Source of the DNA: an uncultured bacterium
Lineage (GTDB): Bacteria; Actinomycetota; Coriobacteriia; Coriobacteriales; Coriobacteriaceae
Assembly (NCBI GenBank): GCA_905215505.1
Contig: CAJMPU010000027.1
Location: forward strand, 1-23,381
Direction of reading: 5' to 3'
DNA: 23,381 nt
Shown: piece after piece, positions 1 through 7,725 of the stretch
Layout: the number at the start of each line of letters is the position of its first letter
How positions within the stretch are numbered: the first letter of the stretch is position 1
Made by a program: the position numbers and the translations under genes
The notes under the pieces: generated by a model
Seen by the model: only the letters and a program-made list of their open reading frames with translations
Told to the model about the DNA's origin: nothing
Databases searched by the model: none

Positions 1-118
1 GGGCCGGGCGCGGGCTGTGAGATTTCCTGCTCTACAGTCCTGCTCGCACGAAGAGCACATTAAGTGCTCTTCGGCTCGTGCGGAACTCGCGATAAATCTC
101 ACAGCCCGCGCCCGGCCC
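1..118. repeat. Nested inverted repeat (25-bp perfect arms around an inner hairpin)
   Basis: Bases 1-25 are the exact reverse complement of bases 94-118. Between these arms is a second imperfect inverted repeat: 45-50 pairs with 77-82 and 51-58 with 64-71, with a five-base loop (59-63) and a five-base bulge (72-76). The whole element can fold into one long hairpin. The left arm begins at base 1 of the window, so the repeat may extend further. It contains no credible reading frame. Candidates are a non-autonomous palindromic repeat (REP or MITE class), an invertible segment, or a structured RNA or terminator of an unseen gene. The pairing is seen directly; the function is unknown. Confidence 0.85.
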
Positions 119-304
119 CCTGTGGGCGAGCAAGCTGCGGAAACTCGGTCGGTCCAGAGCAATATCGTGCGAACGGAATTCTGGCTATTTTTTTGTTCGC
201 CTGGTTGATCTAGTTGATGGAGCCTATCTATACCCTCTTGTGGACTGAGGACTGTCCCAAACTGCCGGCAGAAAAGGAACGTCCCTAAGTGCCGAGTAGG
301 GATG
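119..304. other. Intergenic stretch without a recognisable gene
   Basis: Together with the repeat before it and the terminator after it, this makes up the 374-base gene-free left end. I see no start codon with a ribosome binding site leading a credible protein. A plus-strand frame ending in a stop near 288 encodes only about 24 residues after the preceding in-frame stop and has no start signal. A small inverted repeat (tccct ... aggga, about 283-302) is present. The stretch may hold the decayed end of a lost gene, but this cannot be shown. Confidence 0.5.
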
Positions 305-342
305 AAAAAGGCGGAGGCCCTGGTGAGGGTCTCCGCCTTTTT
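305..342. terminator. Bidirectional rho-independent terminator downstream of the PTS gene
   Basis: Bases 305-316 pair perfectly with 331-342, and the stem continues through 317-321 with 326-330 (one G-U pair), leaving a four-base loop. The outer part of the stem is an A-run on one side and a T-run on the other, so an RNA from either strand ends in a U-tract. It lies 33 bases past the stop codon of the minus-strand PTS permease and should end that transcript. Confidence 0.9.
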
Positions 343-374
343 ACAGGGGGCAATATTAATCGCTGACTGCTGGA

Positions 375-2387
375 TTAGACCAGGCGGGCGTTGATCGTCT
401 TGGCGATCTCGGCGGCGTCGGTGGAACCCTTGACGGTGGCACGGAAGTCCTCGTCCATGAGCGCCTCGGCGACCTTGGACAGGATCTTGAGGTGCGTGGT
501 ACCAGCCTGAGCGCCCGGGATGAGTAGCGCGATGGCCACGTTGACGGGAGCGCCGTCCATGGTGTCCCAACCGGTCACGCCAGAGTCGTCCTTGACGACG
601 ATGACGGCAGCCTCGGTGATGGCGTCGGACTTGGCATGCGGGATGGCGAAGCCCTCCATCATGCCCGTGGTGCCCTCTGCCTCGCGGGCAAGGAAGGCGT
701 TCATCACGGCGTCGGCGTCGCCGGCGATACCGGCTTTGACGGCCTGGTTGGATACAAAGCTCAGGGCCTCGTCACGAGAAGCGAAGTCCTCGGCGACAAA
801 GACGTTCTCGACCTTCACGAAGTCAGCAGCCTCGGCCTTGGGGGCTTCGACAGCAGCGGCCTTGGGGGCCTCAACCGACTTGGCAGCGGGAGCAGCAGGA
901 GTGGCCTTCTGATTCTTCTCGAAGTCGTACTTCTTGAAGGCCACGAACAGGATGCCACCGACCACAGCGCCGATGAGGATCGCGAGGACCCACAGCGGAC
1001 CGTTCTCGACAACGGGCAGGACCAGGAAGCCGCCGTGGGGCGCCGGATCGTGAACGTTGAACATAATGGTCAGGATCGAAGCGATAGAGGAACCGAGCAT
1101 CATGATCGGCATGACGGGCCAGATGTTCTTGGTCATGAACGGAATGGCGCCCTCGGTGATGTGGGTGCAACCAAGAATGAGGTTGACGACACCGGCGTCA
1201 TGATCCTCCTGGCTGAAGTACTTCTTGCCGACGACGACGGCGAAGGTGGTGATCAGCGGCGGAACGATGCAAGCGGCGGAGACGGCAGCCATGAAGTTGG
1301 TGCCGAAGTTGTAGGTATCGGTGCCAACACCGGCGGCCAAGGCCTCGGTGAGCATAGCGGTACCGGTGACGTAAGCAGCCTTGTTGACCGGGCCCCCCAT
1401 GTCAAAGGCGCACATGCAGCCGATGGCAAGACCCAGGACGACGGCGCCAGAGGCGGACAGACCCTTGAGGAAGTCCATCATGGCGGTGTTGATGGCAGCC
1501 ATGGGGCCGGAGATGCCGAGCATGACCAGACCGACGATGGCGGTCGAGAACAGCGGGTACAGGAAGATAGCCTTGAGGCCGTCCAGGTTCTTGGGCAGAC
1601 CGGCAAAGACCTTCTCGAGCAGCAGGATGACATAGCCGGCGAGGAAGCCGCCGACGATGCCGCCCAGGAAGCCGAAGCCCACACCGGTGCCGCCAGCGTC
1701 GATCATGCCGGTATCGGCGTTAACGGGCAGTCCCTGGATGGCGATCATGCCGGCAACAAAGCCGGGGACGAGCGCCGGGCGCTTGCCGATGGACTCGGCG
1801 ATGTAGGCAGAGAGCACCGGAACCATGAGGTTCATGGCGATACCGCCGATAATCTTGAGCATCGCGGCAAAGCTGTTGTAGTCGGCAGCCGTCGAATCAA
1901 AGGACGTGATGCCCCACAGGAACGAGACGGCGGTCAGAACACCACCGGCAACGACGAAGACCAGCATGTGGCTGACGCCGTTCATGAGGTGCTTATAGAT
2001 GACGTGGCCGATGGACTCCTTCTCCTCGACCTCATCCTCGACATCGGCAGCAGCCGCAACCGTGTCGTCGCCCTTGGCGGCGAGTGCGCGGTCGATCAGC
2101 TTGCCGGCAGCCTCGACGGACAGGGCCTTGGAAACACCGACGGAAACCATGGGCTTACCGGCGAAACGCTCCGCCTGGACATCCTTGTCGGCTGCGACGA
2201 CGACGGCCTTGGCACCAACGATCTCGCTCTTGGTGAGCTCGTTCTCGACACCGACCTGGCCATGGGTCTCGACCTTAATGGTCAGACCGCGCTCGGCAGC
2301 TGCCTTCTCCAGTGCCTCCTTCGCCATGAAGGTGTGCGCGATGCCGGTCGGGCAACCGGTGGCGGCGATGATGTCAAACTTAGCCAT
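375..2387 (-). CDS. fruA: PTS fructose-type transporter, fused EIIB-EIIC-EIIA
   Basis: A 670-residue membrane permease of the phosphotransferase system that imports and phosphorylates a sugar, probably fructose or a related hexose, using phosphate relayed from HPr. Residues 1-100 are EIIB, with phospho-accepting Cys12 in the GCPTGIAHT motif. Residues about 125-490 are the membrane EIIC domain (ITEGAIPF at 410-417). An Ala/Pro/Lys linker (about 494-522) leads to EIIA, with phospho-accepting His584 in GFAIPHAK. The start at 2387 is chosen because AAGGAGGG lies seven bases upstream and EIIB begins there; the frame is open 64 codons further upstream but without family similarity. The order B-C-A differs from the A-B-C and B'-B-C arrangements of well-studied fructose permeases. 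No 1-phosphofructokinase gene is adjacent, so the exact substrate is unproven. Confidence 0.93.
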   Translation of the reverse strand: MAKFDIIAATGCPTGIAHTFMAKEALEKAAAERGLTIKVETHGQVGVENELTKSEIVGAKAVVVAADKDVQAERFAGKPMVSVGVSKALSVEAAGKLIDRALAAKGDDTVAAAADVEDEVEEKESIGHVIYKHLMNGVSHMLVFVVAGGVLTAVSFLWGITSFDSTAADYNSFAAMLKIIGGIAMNLMVPVLSAYIAESIGKRPALVPGFVAGMIAIQGLPVNADTGMIDAGGTGVGFGFLGGIVGGFLAGYVILLLEKVFAGLPKNLDGLKAIFLYPLFSTAIVGLVMLGISGPMAAINTAMMDFLKGLSASGAVVLGLAIGCMCAFDMGGPVNKAAYVTGTAMLTEALAAGVGTDTYNFGTNFMAAVSAACIVPPLITTFAVVVGKKYFSQEDHDAGVVNLILGCTHITEGAIPFMTKNIWPVMPIMMLGSSIASILTIMFNVHDPAPHGGFLVLPVVENGPLWVLAILIGAVVGGILFVAFKKYDFEKNQKATPAAPAAKSVEAPKAAAVEAPKAEAADFVKVENVFVAEDFASRDEALSFVSNQAVKAGIAGDADAVMNAFLAREAEGTTGMMEGFAIPHAKSDAITEAAVIVVKDDSGVTGWDTMDGAPVNVAIALLIPGAQAGTTHLKILSKVAEALMDEDFRATVKGSTDAAEIAKTINARLV

Positions 2388-2661
2388 GTGTCCCTCCTTC
2401 TTGAGTACTGCGCCCTCAGGCGCTCCCCTACACGCGCGTCCTTGCGCGCTTTTCCACAACTGAAAGATACCAACCCAGCGCTTTCGCGGAAAGAAAAAAT
2501 GTCCCAATTCTCCGGTGAAAGGTTCTTTCATAACCGTAAACGGTAGGTGAAAGTTTACCATCAACACTTGAAACGGCAAGGTGTATCTTGTAATTAAAAA
2601 TGCCCGTATACTATGGCATTGAAAAACGAGTCCTATATTTCATGCCAACCAGGAGCCATCC
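2388..2661. promoter_or_regulatory. Divergent promoter and operator region between the PTS gene and its regulator
   Basis: This 274-base gap separates two divergent genes and must hold both promoters. It carries a perfect inverted repeat TGAAAG-GTT-CTTTCA (2516-2530), a second one CTTTC-GCG-GAAAG (2481-2493), and ACCG-TAAA-CGGT (2533-2544). For the minus-strand gene a weak -35/-10 pair is TTGCCG and TAAACT, 16 bases apart, just upstream of the first repeat. For the plus-strand gene a good -10 is TATACT (2607-2612), without a clear -35. RpiR-family repressors often bind GAAA/TTTC palindromes, so the first two repeats are likely operators. The repeats are seen; the promoter choices are tentative. 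Confidence 0.55.
2516..2530. promoter_or_regulatory. Candidate RpiR operator, perfect 6-3-6 palindrome
   Basis: TGAAAG, three bases, CTTTCA. It lies about 130 bases upstream of the PTS start codon and about 130 bases upstream of the regulator start, a fitting place for control of the permease and autoregulation. The related half-sites CTTTC/GAAAG recur at 2481-2493. Binding by the neighbouring regulator is inferred from position and family habit. Confidence 0.5.
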
Positions 2662-3519
2662 ATGACCGATAGCAGCAAGAGCGCGCTCTCCCTTATTAGC
2701 ACTCATCAGGGATATAGTGGATCCGAGCAGCGCATTGTCGACTATATATTGGAGCACCAGTCCGAAGCGCCGCGCCTGACGGCCGCCCAGCTTTCGCGTG
2801 CCGCAGCCACGTCCGAGGCGACGGTTTCGCGCTTTTGCCGCAAGCTGGGCTTTGGCAGCTTCCGCAGCTTTCAGTTTTCGTTGGCGCGCGACTTGGAGAG
2901 TCAGCGCAACGAGGGCCTGACCGACGAGGTCTCGCTCGACAACATGGAGCAGAGCCTTAAAAATATCTTGGCTGCCAAGGTCAGCGAGCTTAACGCGACC
3001 ATCGACGGGATTGACCACGATACGCTAACGGCCGTTGTGCACGCGTTAAAGAATGCGGGCGTTATTGAGTTTGCGGCCGTAGGCAACACCAACGCCGTCG
3101 CGCTCGACGCGACGTTTAAGTTTTCGCAGCTGGGCCTTCGCTGCATGGCGAGCACCATCAGCGAGACCTCAATTGGTTTTGCGCTCACGTTGCGCCCCGG
3201 CGACGTTATCGTGCTGATCTCGAACTCCGGCAAGTCGCGCCGTCTGAATCGCATGGCAAAAGCGGCTCGCGACTGCGGTGCCACCGTGGTCGTCATCAGC
3301 AGCGACAGCAAGTCTCCACTTGCGCGCCTAGCCGACTACACCTTTAATACCGTCAATCACGAGGCGCTGCTGACAACGGGCGACTTCGCATTCTCCAAGA
3401 TGAGTGCCACGATGATCATAGAGGTCATCTACAACTTCCTGCTACCCGAAATAGAGGACGCCCGAGAGCACATCAGCTACTACGAGGAGCTCATCCAGCC
3501 GGACAAGGTCGTTGAGTAA
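2662..3519 (+). CDS. MurR/RpiR family transcriptional regulator (HTH + SIS)
   Basis: A 285-residue sugar-responsive DNA-binding protein. Residues 1-77 form the RpiR helix-turn-helix domain; the stretch LSRAAATSEATVSRFCRKLG (44-63) is the recognition region. Residues about 120-260 are a sugar isomerase (SIS) domain, which in this family binds a phosphosugar; the loop ISNSGKSRR (186-194) is the typical phosphate-binding turn. The start is supported by AGGAG (2651-2655), six bases before the ATG. It is divergent from the PTS permease gene and shares the palindrome-rich region with it, so it probably controls that transporter. The effector would then be the phosphorylated sugar product, which the sequence alone cannot name. 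Confidence 0.92.
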   Translation: MTDSSKSALSLISTHQGYSGSEQRIVDYILEHQSEAPRLTAAQLSRAAATSEATVSRFCRKLGFGSFRSFQFSLARDLESQRNEGLTDEVSLDNMEQSLKNILAAKVSELNATIDGIDHDTLTAVVHALKNAGVIEFAAVGNTNAVALDATFKFSQLGLRCMASTISETSIGFALTLRPGDVIVLISNSGKSRRLNRMAKAARDCGATVVVISSDSKSPLARLADYTFNTVNHEALLTTGDFAFSKMSATMIIEVIYNFLLPEIEDAREHISYYEELIQPDKVVE

Positions 3520-3527
3520 AACGCGTA

Positions 3528-3560
3528 GTGGGACAAAAATTTCAGTCTATTTTGTCCCAC
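3528..3560. terminator. Hairpin between convergent genes
   Basis: Bases 3528-3538 pair perfectly with 3550-3560 (11 bp) around an 11-base loop. It lies between the regulator stop (plus) and the recN stop (minus), so it probably ends both transcripts. There is no separate U-tract outside the stem; the only T-runs are within the arms next to the loop. It is therefore less canonical than the hairpin at 305-342. Confidence 0.6.
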
Positions 3561-3578
3561 CAACACCGCTGATACGAC

Positions 3579-5207
3579 CTAGCCTCGAACTTCTTCGAGC
3601 ATCTGCTTTGCGTGGGCCAAGCTTGCCTCGGACTGATCGCCGCTGAGCATGCGGGCGATCTCGGCGGTACGCGCTTCGCCGGTTACCTCGTCCAAATGCG
3701 TCTGGGGAACATCGCCCGGCTCCTTGCTGACTACGTAATGCTTGTCAGCCATGACCGCAACCTGCGCCAGGTGCGTTACGACGATGACCTGATGCGTGGC
3801 GGCAAGATCGGCCAGCACACCAGCAAGAGCACGAGCCGTAGAGCCGCCGACACCGGCATCGACCTCGTCAAATACCAGTGTATCGACGCCGTCAGCATTA
3901 CCCAAGACCACCTTGCTCGCGAGCATAACGCGGCTGAGCTCGCCGCCCGACGCAATTCGGCGCAGGGGACGCGGCGTCAAGCCGGCACCGCTGCGATACA
4001 AAAGCTCGTAACTCGAAGGACCCGCCGGCGTCCACTCAGCGCGCGGAAGATCATGCGACTCCCAAACGAGCTCGGCACCGCCCATCTCCAAGCGTGCCAT
4101 CTGACGACCGACCTCGTGGCAGAAGCGCGGGGCCGCCGTATTGCGAGCGCGCTTGAGTGCCTTGGCGGCAGCGAACAGCTCGCGCTCGGCGCTCCCAAGT
4201 GCCTCACGCGCCTTTTTGATCTGTTCATCGCCATCATCGACCAGGGACAGCAGCTCTTGCGAGCGATCGCGCATGGCAAAAACATCGTCCATCGTGGGAC
4301 CCCACTGACGCAACAGGCCCTTGAGGTCGGAATACCGCTCACGCATGCGAGCGAGCTCGCGCGGGTTGAAGGCGACGCCATCGCGATAGGCACGAAGCTC
4401 GTTCGCGCTATCCTCAAGGGAGATGCAGGCATCCGAAAGCGCATCGGCAATGTCGCCCAGTTTGCGATCGACGGTAGCCATACGGGAAAGCTCTGCCACG
4501 GCGCTGTTCACGGCATCGAGCGCTCCACCTTCGGCGGCAAGCGATGCATGGGCATCGTTAGCTGTGGCAACCAGTACCTCGGCATGTTCGGAGCGCGGCA
4601 GCAGTTCCTCGAGTTCCTCATACTCGCCCGGCTTGGGGTCGACCTCGCCGATGCGCTCGAGGGCAAAGCGAGCCTCCTCGACACGGCTCCCCTGCGCGCG
4701 TGAGGCTTCCTCCACGCGACGGACCTCCTTGGCAGCCGCACGCGACGCCTTGAAGCAGGCACGGTAACGGTCGAGCGCCTCGAGCGCAGAGCGACCAGCC
4801 CAGGCATCAACCATGGCAACATGATGCGCCGGATCGAGCAGACGCTGGTGTTCATGCTGGCCGCACAGATCCATCATCACGCCGACGCGCTCGGAAAGCT
4901 CGCGCACGCTAGCGATGCGGCCGTCAATCTTGACGCGGCTGCGACCCTCGGCAGAAAGGCTGCGCTGCACGGTAAAGCCCTCCGTGTCGTGCGGGTCGTC
5001 GAACAAGCGCGCCTCGACGCTCGCCAGCGCCTCTCCCTCGCGCACGGTCGACGAATCTGCACGCTCGCCCAAAATGAGCTTGAGCGCCGAGAGCAGCGCG
5101 GTCTTGCCGGCACCGGTCTCGCCAGTCAAAACCGTTAGGCCCGCACTCGGCACCAGCGTCGCCTCGCGAATGAGCGCGATGTTGGAAACCTGCAGCTCAT
5201 CGATCAT
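3579..5207 (-). CDS. recN: DNA repair protein RecN
   Basis: A 542-residue SMC-like ATPase acting early in repair of DNA double-strand breaks, close to the usual RecN length of about 550. Walker A is GETGAGKT (29-36). The middle is a long helical, coiled-coil region rich in Glu, Arg and Ala. The C-terminal part carries the ABC signature region (GGELSRVMLASK) and Walker B (LVFDEVDAGVGG). An in-frame ATG lies 12 bases further upstream at 5219, but the start at 5207 has GGAG at good spacing and matches the family N-terminus (MIDELQVSNIAL). The gene overlaps the end of nadK by 11 bases and is the last gene of the efp-to-recN run. Confidence 0.95.
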   Translation of the reverse strand: MIDELQVSNIALIREATLVPSAGLTVLTGETGAGKTALLSALKLILGERADSSTVREGEALASVEARLFDDPHDTEGFTVQRSLSAEGRSRVKIDGRIASVRELSERVGVMMDLCGQHEHQRLLDPAHHVAMVDAWAGRSALEALDRYRACFKASRAAAKEVRRVEEASRAQGSRVEEARFALERIGEVDPKPGEYEELEELLPRSEHAEVLVATANDAHASLAAEGGALDAVNSAVAELSRMATVDRKLGDIADALSDACISLEDSANELRAYRDGVAFNPRELARMRERYSDLKGLLRQWGPTMDDVFAMRDRSQELLSLVDDGDEQIKKAREALGSAERELFAAAKALKRARNTAAPRFCHEVGRQMARLEMGGAELVWESHDLPRAEWTPAGPSSYELLYRSGAGLTPRPLRRIASGGELSRVMLASKVVLGNADGVDTLVFDEVDAGVGGSTARALAGVLADLAATHQVIVVTHLAQVAVMADKHYVVSKEPGDVPQTHLDEVTGEARTAEIARMLSGDQSEASLAHAKQMLEEVRG

Positions 5208-6057
5208 GGCGCACTCCATAGAACACGCGGCTCACCGAGTTATAGAAGCTCTCGGGACCGTAATCGAGCAGCAGCACGTCTCCGGGACCGCGACGCACCG
5301 CCACGCTCTCAACGGTGCCATCGCAGGTAATAAACTGTCCATCGATAGCGATCGCCGGAACACTCGGACGGTCATCAGACATAAAGATCTCGACGACATC
5401 GCTCGGCGAGGTCAAAAAGGCGCGAGCCTGAATGGTATGCGGAGCAATCGGCACACAGACCATGCCCGTGTAATCGGGGCTGACGATGGGACCGCCGGCG
5501 GATAGCGCGTAGCCGGTGGAGCCAGTCGCCGTCGATACAACCACGCCGTCGCCACGCAGTCGATCGATATGGTGGCCCGACACCGTGATGTCGAACTCGA
5601 CCATATCGGACAGCGGACCGCGGGTAAGCGCCATGTCGTTGAGGGCGAAGGTGCGCACGACATCCTTCGTACCGTCTTCGCGCACGGACACGATATCCGC
5701 GGCGATGGTGGCGCGGCGGCTCACGTGCAGCTCGCCGGACAGGGCGTCGCTCACGACCTGCAGAATGTCGCGCTCCTCGGGGCTCGCAGCAGTTAAAAAA
5801 CCCAGGTGACCATAGGAAAGACCGAGGATAGGAATCTCACGATGGTTGAGGATGCGGGCAGCGCGCAGCAGCGTACCGTCGCCGCCGAGCGTAATGACCA
5901 GATCGGAGCCGTCAATATCAGGCGTGCTTTGAATCTTCGATCGCTGGTCGGCAGCCCATGCGACCTCATAGCCCTGGCGCGTCAGCCAAAGCTCGAGCAT
6001 CAGGCCGCTCTCGACCGCCTCTTGCTTGTAGTAATTGGGAACCAGAAAGACCTTCAT
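5197..6057 (-). CDS. nadK: NAD kinase
   Basis: A 286-residue cytoplasmic enzyme that phosphorylates NAD to NADP. It shows the GGDGT motif (58-62), the glycine-rich segment GHLGFL (83-88), the ALND segment (138-141, normally NE) and the strongly conserved TATGSTGYALSAGGPIVSP (176-194). Its start codon overlaps the tlyA stop as ATGA, and its 3' end overlaps recN, so the three are almost certainly translated from one message. In several bacteria nadK lies between tlyA and recN, which supports the assignment. Confidence 0.96.
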   Translation of the reverse strand: MKVFLVPNYYKQEAVESGLMLELWLTRQGYEVAWAADQRSKIQSTPDIDGSDLVITLGGDGTLLRAARILNHREIPILGLSYGHLGFLTAASPEERDILQVVSDALSGELHVSRRATIAADIVSVREDGTKDVVRTFALNDMALTRGPLSDMVEFDITVSGHHIDRLRGDGVVVSTATGSTGYALSAGGPIVSPDYTGMVCVPIAPHTIQARAFLTSPSDVVEIFMSDDRPSVPAIAIDGQFITCDGTVESVAVRRGPGDVLLLDYGPESFYNSVSRVFYGVRHDR

Positions 6058-6866
6058 AGCGTTGCAGCTTTCTCGCTCAAAACCGATACCTGGGATTGCA
6101 GCTCATCGTCGGCGCGCTCCCCGGGGACAAACCTTGTGCCGTACAAGAAAAACTCAACGTTGCCCTTAGCGCCATGGATGGGCGACACGCACACGTCAAG
6201 CGGGAACAGGCCCTTGACGGCAAAAAGCTCAATCGCTGCCACGAGCGTATCGCGGCGGACGGCGGGGTCGGTCACGATACCGCCCTCGCCCACCAGCGCA
6301 GCCGGTGCCTCAAACTGGGGCTTTACGAGCGTGCAGAACGAACCCGAAGGCTTCAGGCACGCCAGCACCGCATCGATAATGTTCGCGATGCTGGTAAACG
6401 ACACGTCGCACACAGCCAAGTCGATAGCGCTCTCATAGCCAAGCTCGGGTAACTGCGTCACGTTGGTGCGCTCATGCAGCGTCACGCGATCGTCCTGACG
6501 CAACGACCAATCAAACTGGGCGCGACCCACGTCCACCGAAACAACGGTCGCAGCGCCGCGCTTGAGCAGGCAATCGGTAAAGCCGCCGGTAGAGCAGCCT
6601 ACGTCCATGCAGGCAAGGCCCGTCGGGTCGATACAAAACGCATCGAGCGCACCCTCGAGCTTAAGGCCGCCGCGCCCAACGTACGGAATGCGCCCCTTCA
6701 CGTGCAGAGGCAAGCCCGGGGTCACCTTAAGGCCCGGCGAAGTCAAGCGCTCGCCGCCACTCGAGACCAGGCCGGCCATAAGAGTGCGAAGGGCATCCGC
6801 GCGATCGGCGCAGATGCCCTGTGAAATCAGTTCGTCATCGAGACGCACGCGTTTCATGAATGCCAT
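6054..6866 (-). CDS. tlyA: TlyA family rRNA 2'-O-methyltransferase
   Basis: About 270 residues. An S4 RNA-binding domain (roughly the first 65 residues, beginning KRVRLDDELI) is followed by an FtsJ-like SAM-dependent methyltransferase domain with motif I MDVGCSTGGFTDCLL. The candidate K-D-K-E catalytic residues sit in GGLKLEG, VCDVSF, LVKPQFE and GNVEFF. In characterised relatives the enzyme modifies ribose in 16S and/or 23S rRNA and affects capreomycin sensitivity. The start is uncertain: ATG at 6866, ATG at 6857 and an upstream TTG at 6869 are all possible and none has a strong ribosome binding site; 6857 gives the family-typical MKRVRLD. The 3' end overlaps nadK by four bases. Confidence 0.93.
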   Translation of the reverse strand: MAFMKRVRLDDELISQGICADRADALRTLMAGLVSSGGERLTSPGLKVTPGLPLHVKGRIPYVGRGGLKLEGALDAFCIDPTGLACMDVGCSTGGFTDCLLKRGAATVVSVDVGRAQFDWSLRQDDRVTLHERTNVTQLPELGYESAIDLAVCDVSFTSIANIIDAVLACLKPSGSFCTLVKPQFEAPAALVGEGGIVTDPAVRRDTLVAAIELFAVKGLFPLDVCVSPIHGAKGNVEFFLYGTRFVPGERADDELQSQVSVLSEKAATL

Positions 6867-6892
6867 CAACCATTCGTATCCGGAGATGCGGC

Positions 6893-7132
6893 CTAGCTAT
6901 CCTGGGATTCGTTTGCCGCATCCTCATCGTATTCCTGCTCGAGCTTATCGGCCTCACGCGGCGTCAGCTCAAACTTGTCGACCATATCGACCGCGCGGGA
7001 GCCCAGCTCAATCGCTTCGTCAAACAGATCGAGTGAACGCTCCAAGGACGTATCCTTGGAGCGAACGGTAGCGATGATCTGGTCCAGACGGTCCGAAATC
7101 TCGTCAAAGTTGCGGACAGAACCCTCTGGCAT
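6893..7132 (-). CDS. xseB: Exodeoxyribonuclease VII small subunit
   Basis: A 79-residue helical protein matching the XseB family (FDEISDRLDQIIATV ... SLERSLDLFDEAIELGSRAVDMV), with an acidic tail. With the large subunit XseA it forms exonuclease VII, which degrades single-stranded DNA. The ribosome binding site GAGGAG overlaps the nusB stop, five bases before the ATG. The large-subunit gene is normally directly upstream of xseB but is not in this window. A perfect 11-bp inverted repeat lies within this short gene (7038-7063). Confidence 0.88.
   Translation of the reverse strand: MPEGSVRNFDEISDRLDQIIATVRSKDTSLERSLDLFDEAIELGSRAVDMVDKFELTPREADKLEQEYDEDAANESQDS
7038..7063 (-). other. Strong RNA hairpin inside xseB with UACG loop
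   Basis: Bases 7038-7048 are the exact reverse complement of 7053-7063. In the minus-strand mRNA this makes an 11-bp stem capped by UACG, a member of the UNCG tetraloop class, closed here by A-U rather than the usual C-G. It encodes ordinary XseB residues (around RSKDTSLER). No U-tract follows, so it does not look like a terminator. It may affect mRNA stability or processing between nusB and tlyA. Confidence 0.6.
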
Positions 7133-7134
7133 GG

Positions 7135-7722
7135 CTACTCCTCGACGGAGTCGGCCTCGACGGCCTCAGCAGCGTCCACATCCTCGGCAAGTACACCGGC
7201 GGTAGCCTGAGCGGCAGCGACCTTGGCGGCAGCCTCAGCAGCCTGGGCCTCCTCACGAGCGCGATCCTCGGCCAGCAGTTCCTGGTACAGGTCCTCGCCC
7301 GGCAACTCCTCGCTGCGCGCGATCTTGCCCAGCACGCCGTTGACGAACGACGCGGACTGGTCGGTGCCATAGGCCTTGGCAAGTTCGACGGCCTCGTTGA
7401 TCACGATAGCGTCCGAGACCTCTTCGTCGGTGAGGAAGCGCATCTCGTAGACGGCGATACGCAGCAGATTGCGGTCGGCGCCGGGCATGCGCATAAGATC
7501 CCAGTTCTTGGCGACGGCGCGCAGGGCACAGTCGATGCGATCGATATGCTCGTAGGCACCGCGGCACAGCTCCAGCGCATAGGGGTCGAGGGGGCCCTTC
7601 GAGATCAGGAAATCGCCCTCGAGGACGCGCTCGAGCGGGCTGTCCGTGGCCTCGGCCTGAAACAGCAGCTGCAGCGCCTGACTGCGGGCAAGCGTACGCC
7701 CGCGATAAACCTTAAGGCTCAA
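7135..7722 (-). CDS. nusB: Transcription antitermination protein NusB
   Basis: A 195-residue protein whose first about 137 residues match NusB (ARSQALQLLFQAE; DRNLLRIAVYEM; VINEAVELAKAYG; SFVNGVLGKI). NusB binds boxA RNA with NusE (S10) in rRNA antitermination. The start codon is TTG at 7722: AAGGAG lies six bases upstream and overlaps the stop of the preceding gene, and the next in-frame Met is far inside the conserved domain. Residues about 138-195 are an Ala/Glu-rich, acidic extension absent from typical NusB proteins of 130-150 residues. The gene lies three bases after the asp23-like gene and two bases before xseB. Confidence 0.94.
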   Translation of the reverse strand: MSLKVYRGRTLARSQALQLLFQAEATDSPLERVLEGDFLISKGPLDPYALELCRGAYEHIDRIDCALRAVAKNWDLMRMPGADRNLLRIAVYEMRFLTDEEVSDAIVINEAVELAKAYGTDQSASFVNGVLGKIARSEELPGEDLYQELLAEDRAREEAQAAEAAAKVAAAQATAGVLAEDVDAAEAVEADSVEE

Positions 7723-7725
7723 AGG

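Noticed and set aside
207..288. Possible C-terminal remnant of a plus-strand gene ending before the terminator
   Set aside because: Only about 24 residues are open, without start codon or known family, so it cannot be told from chance.
636..2546. Long plus-strand open frame antisense to the PTS permease
   Set aside because: It has no ribosome binding site and no recognisable domain, and its composition (rich in Gly, Asp and Val) mirrors the codons of the real gene in high-G+C DNA.
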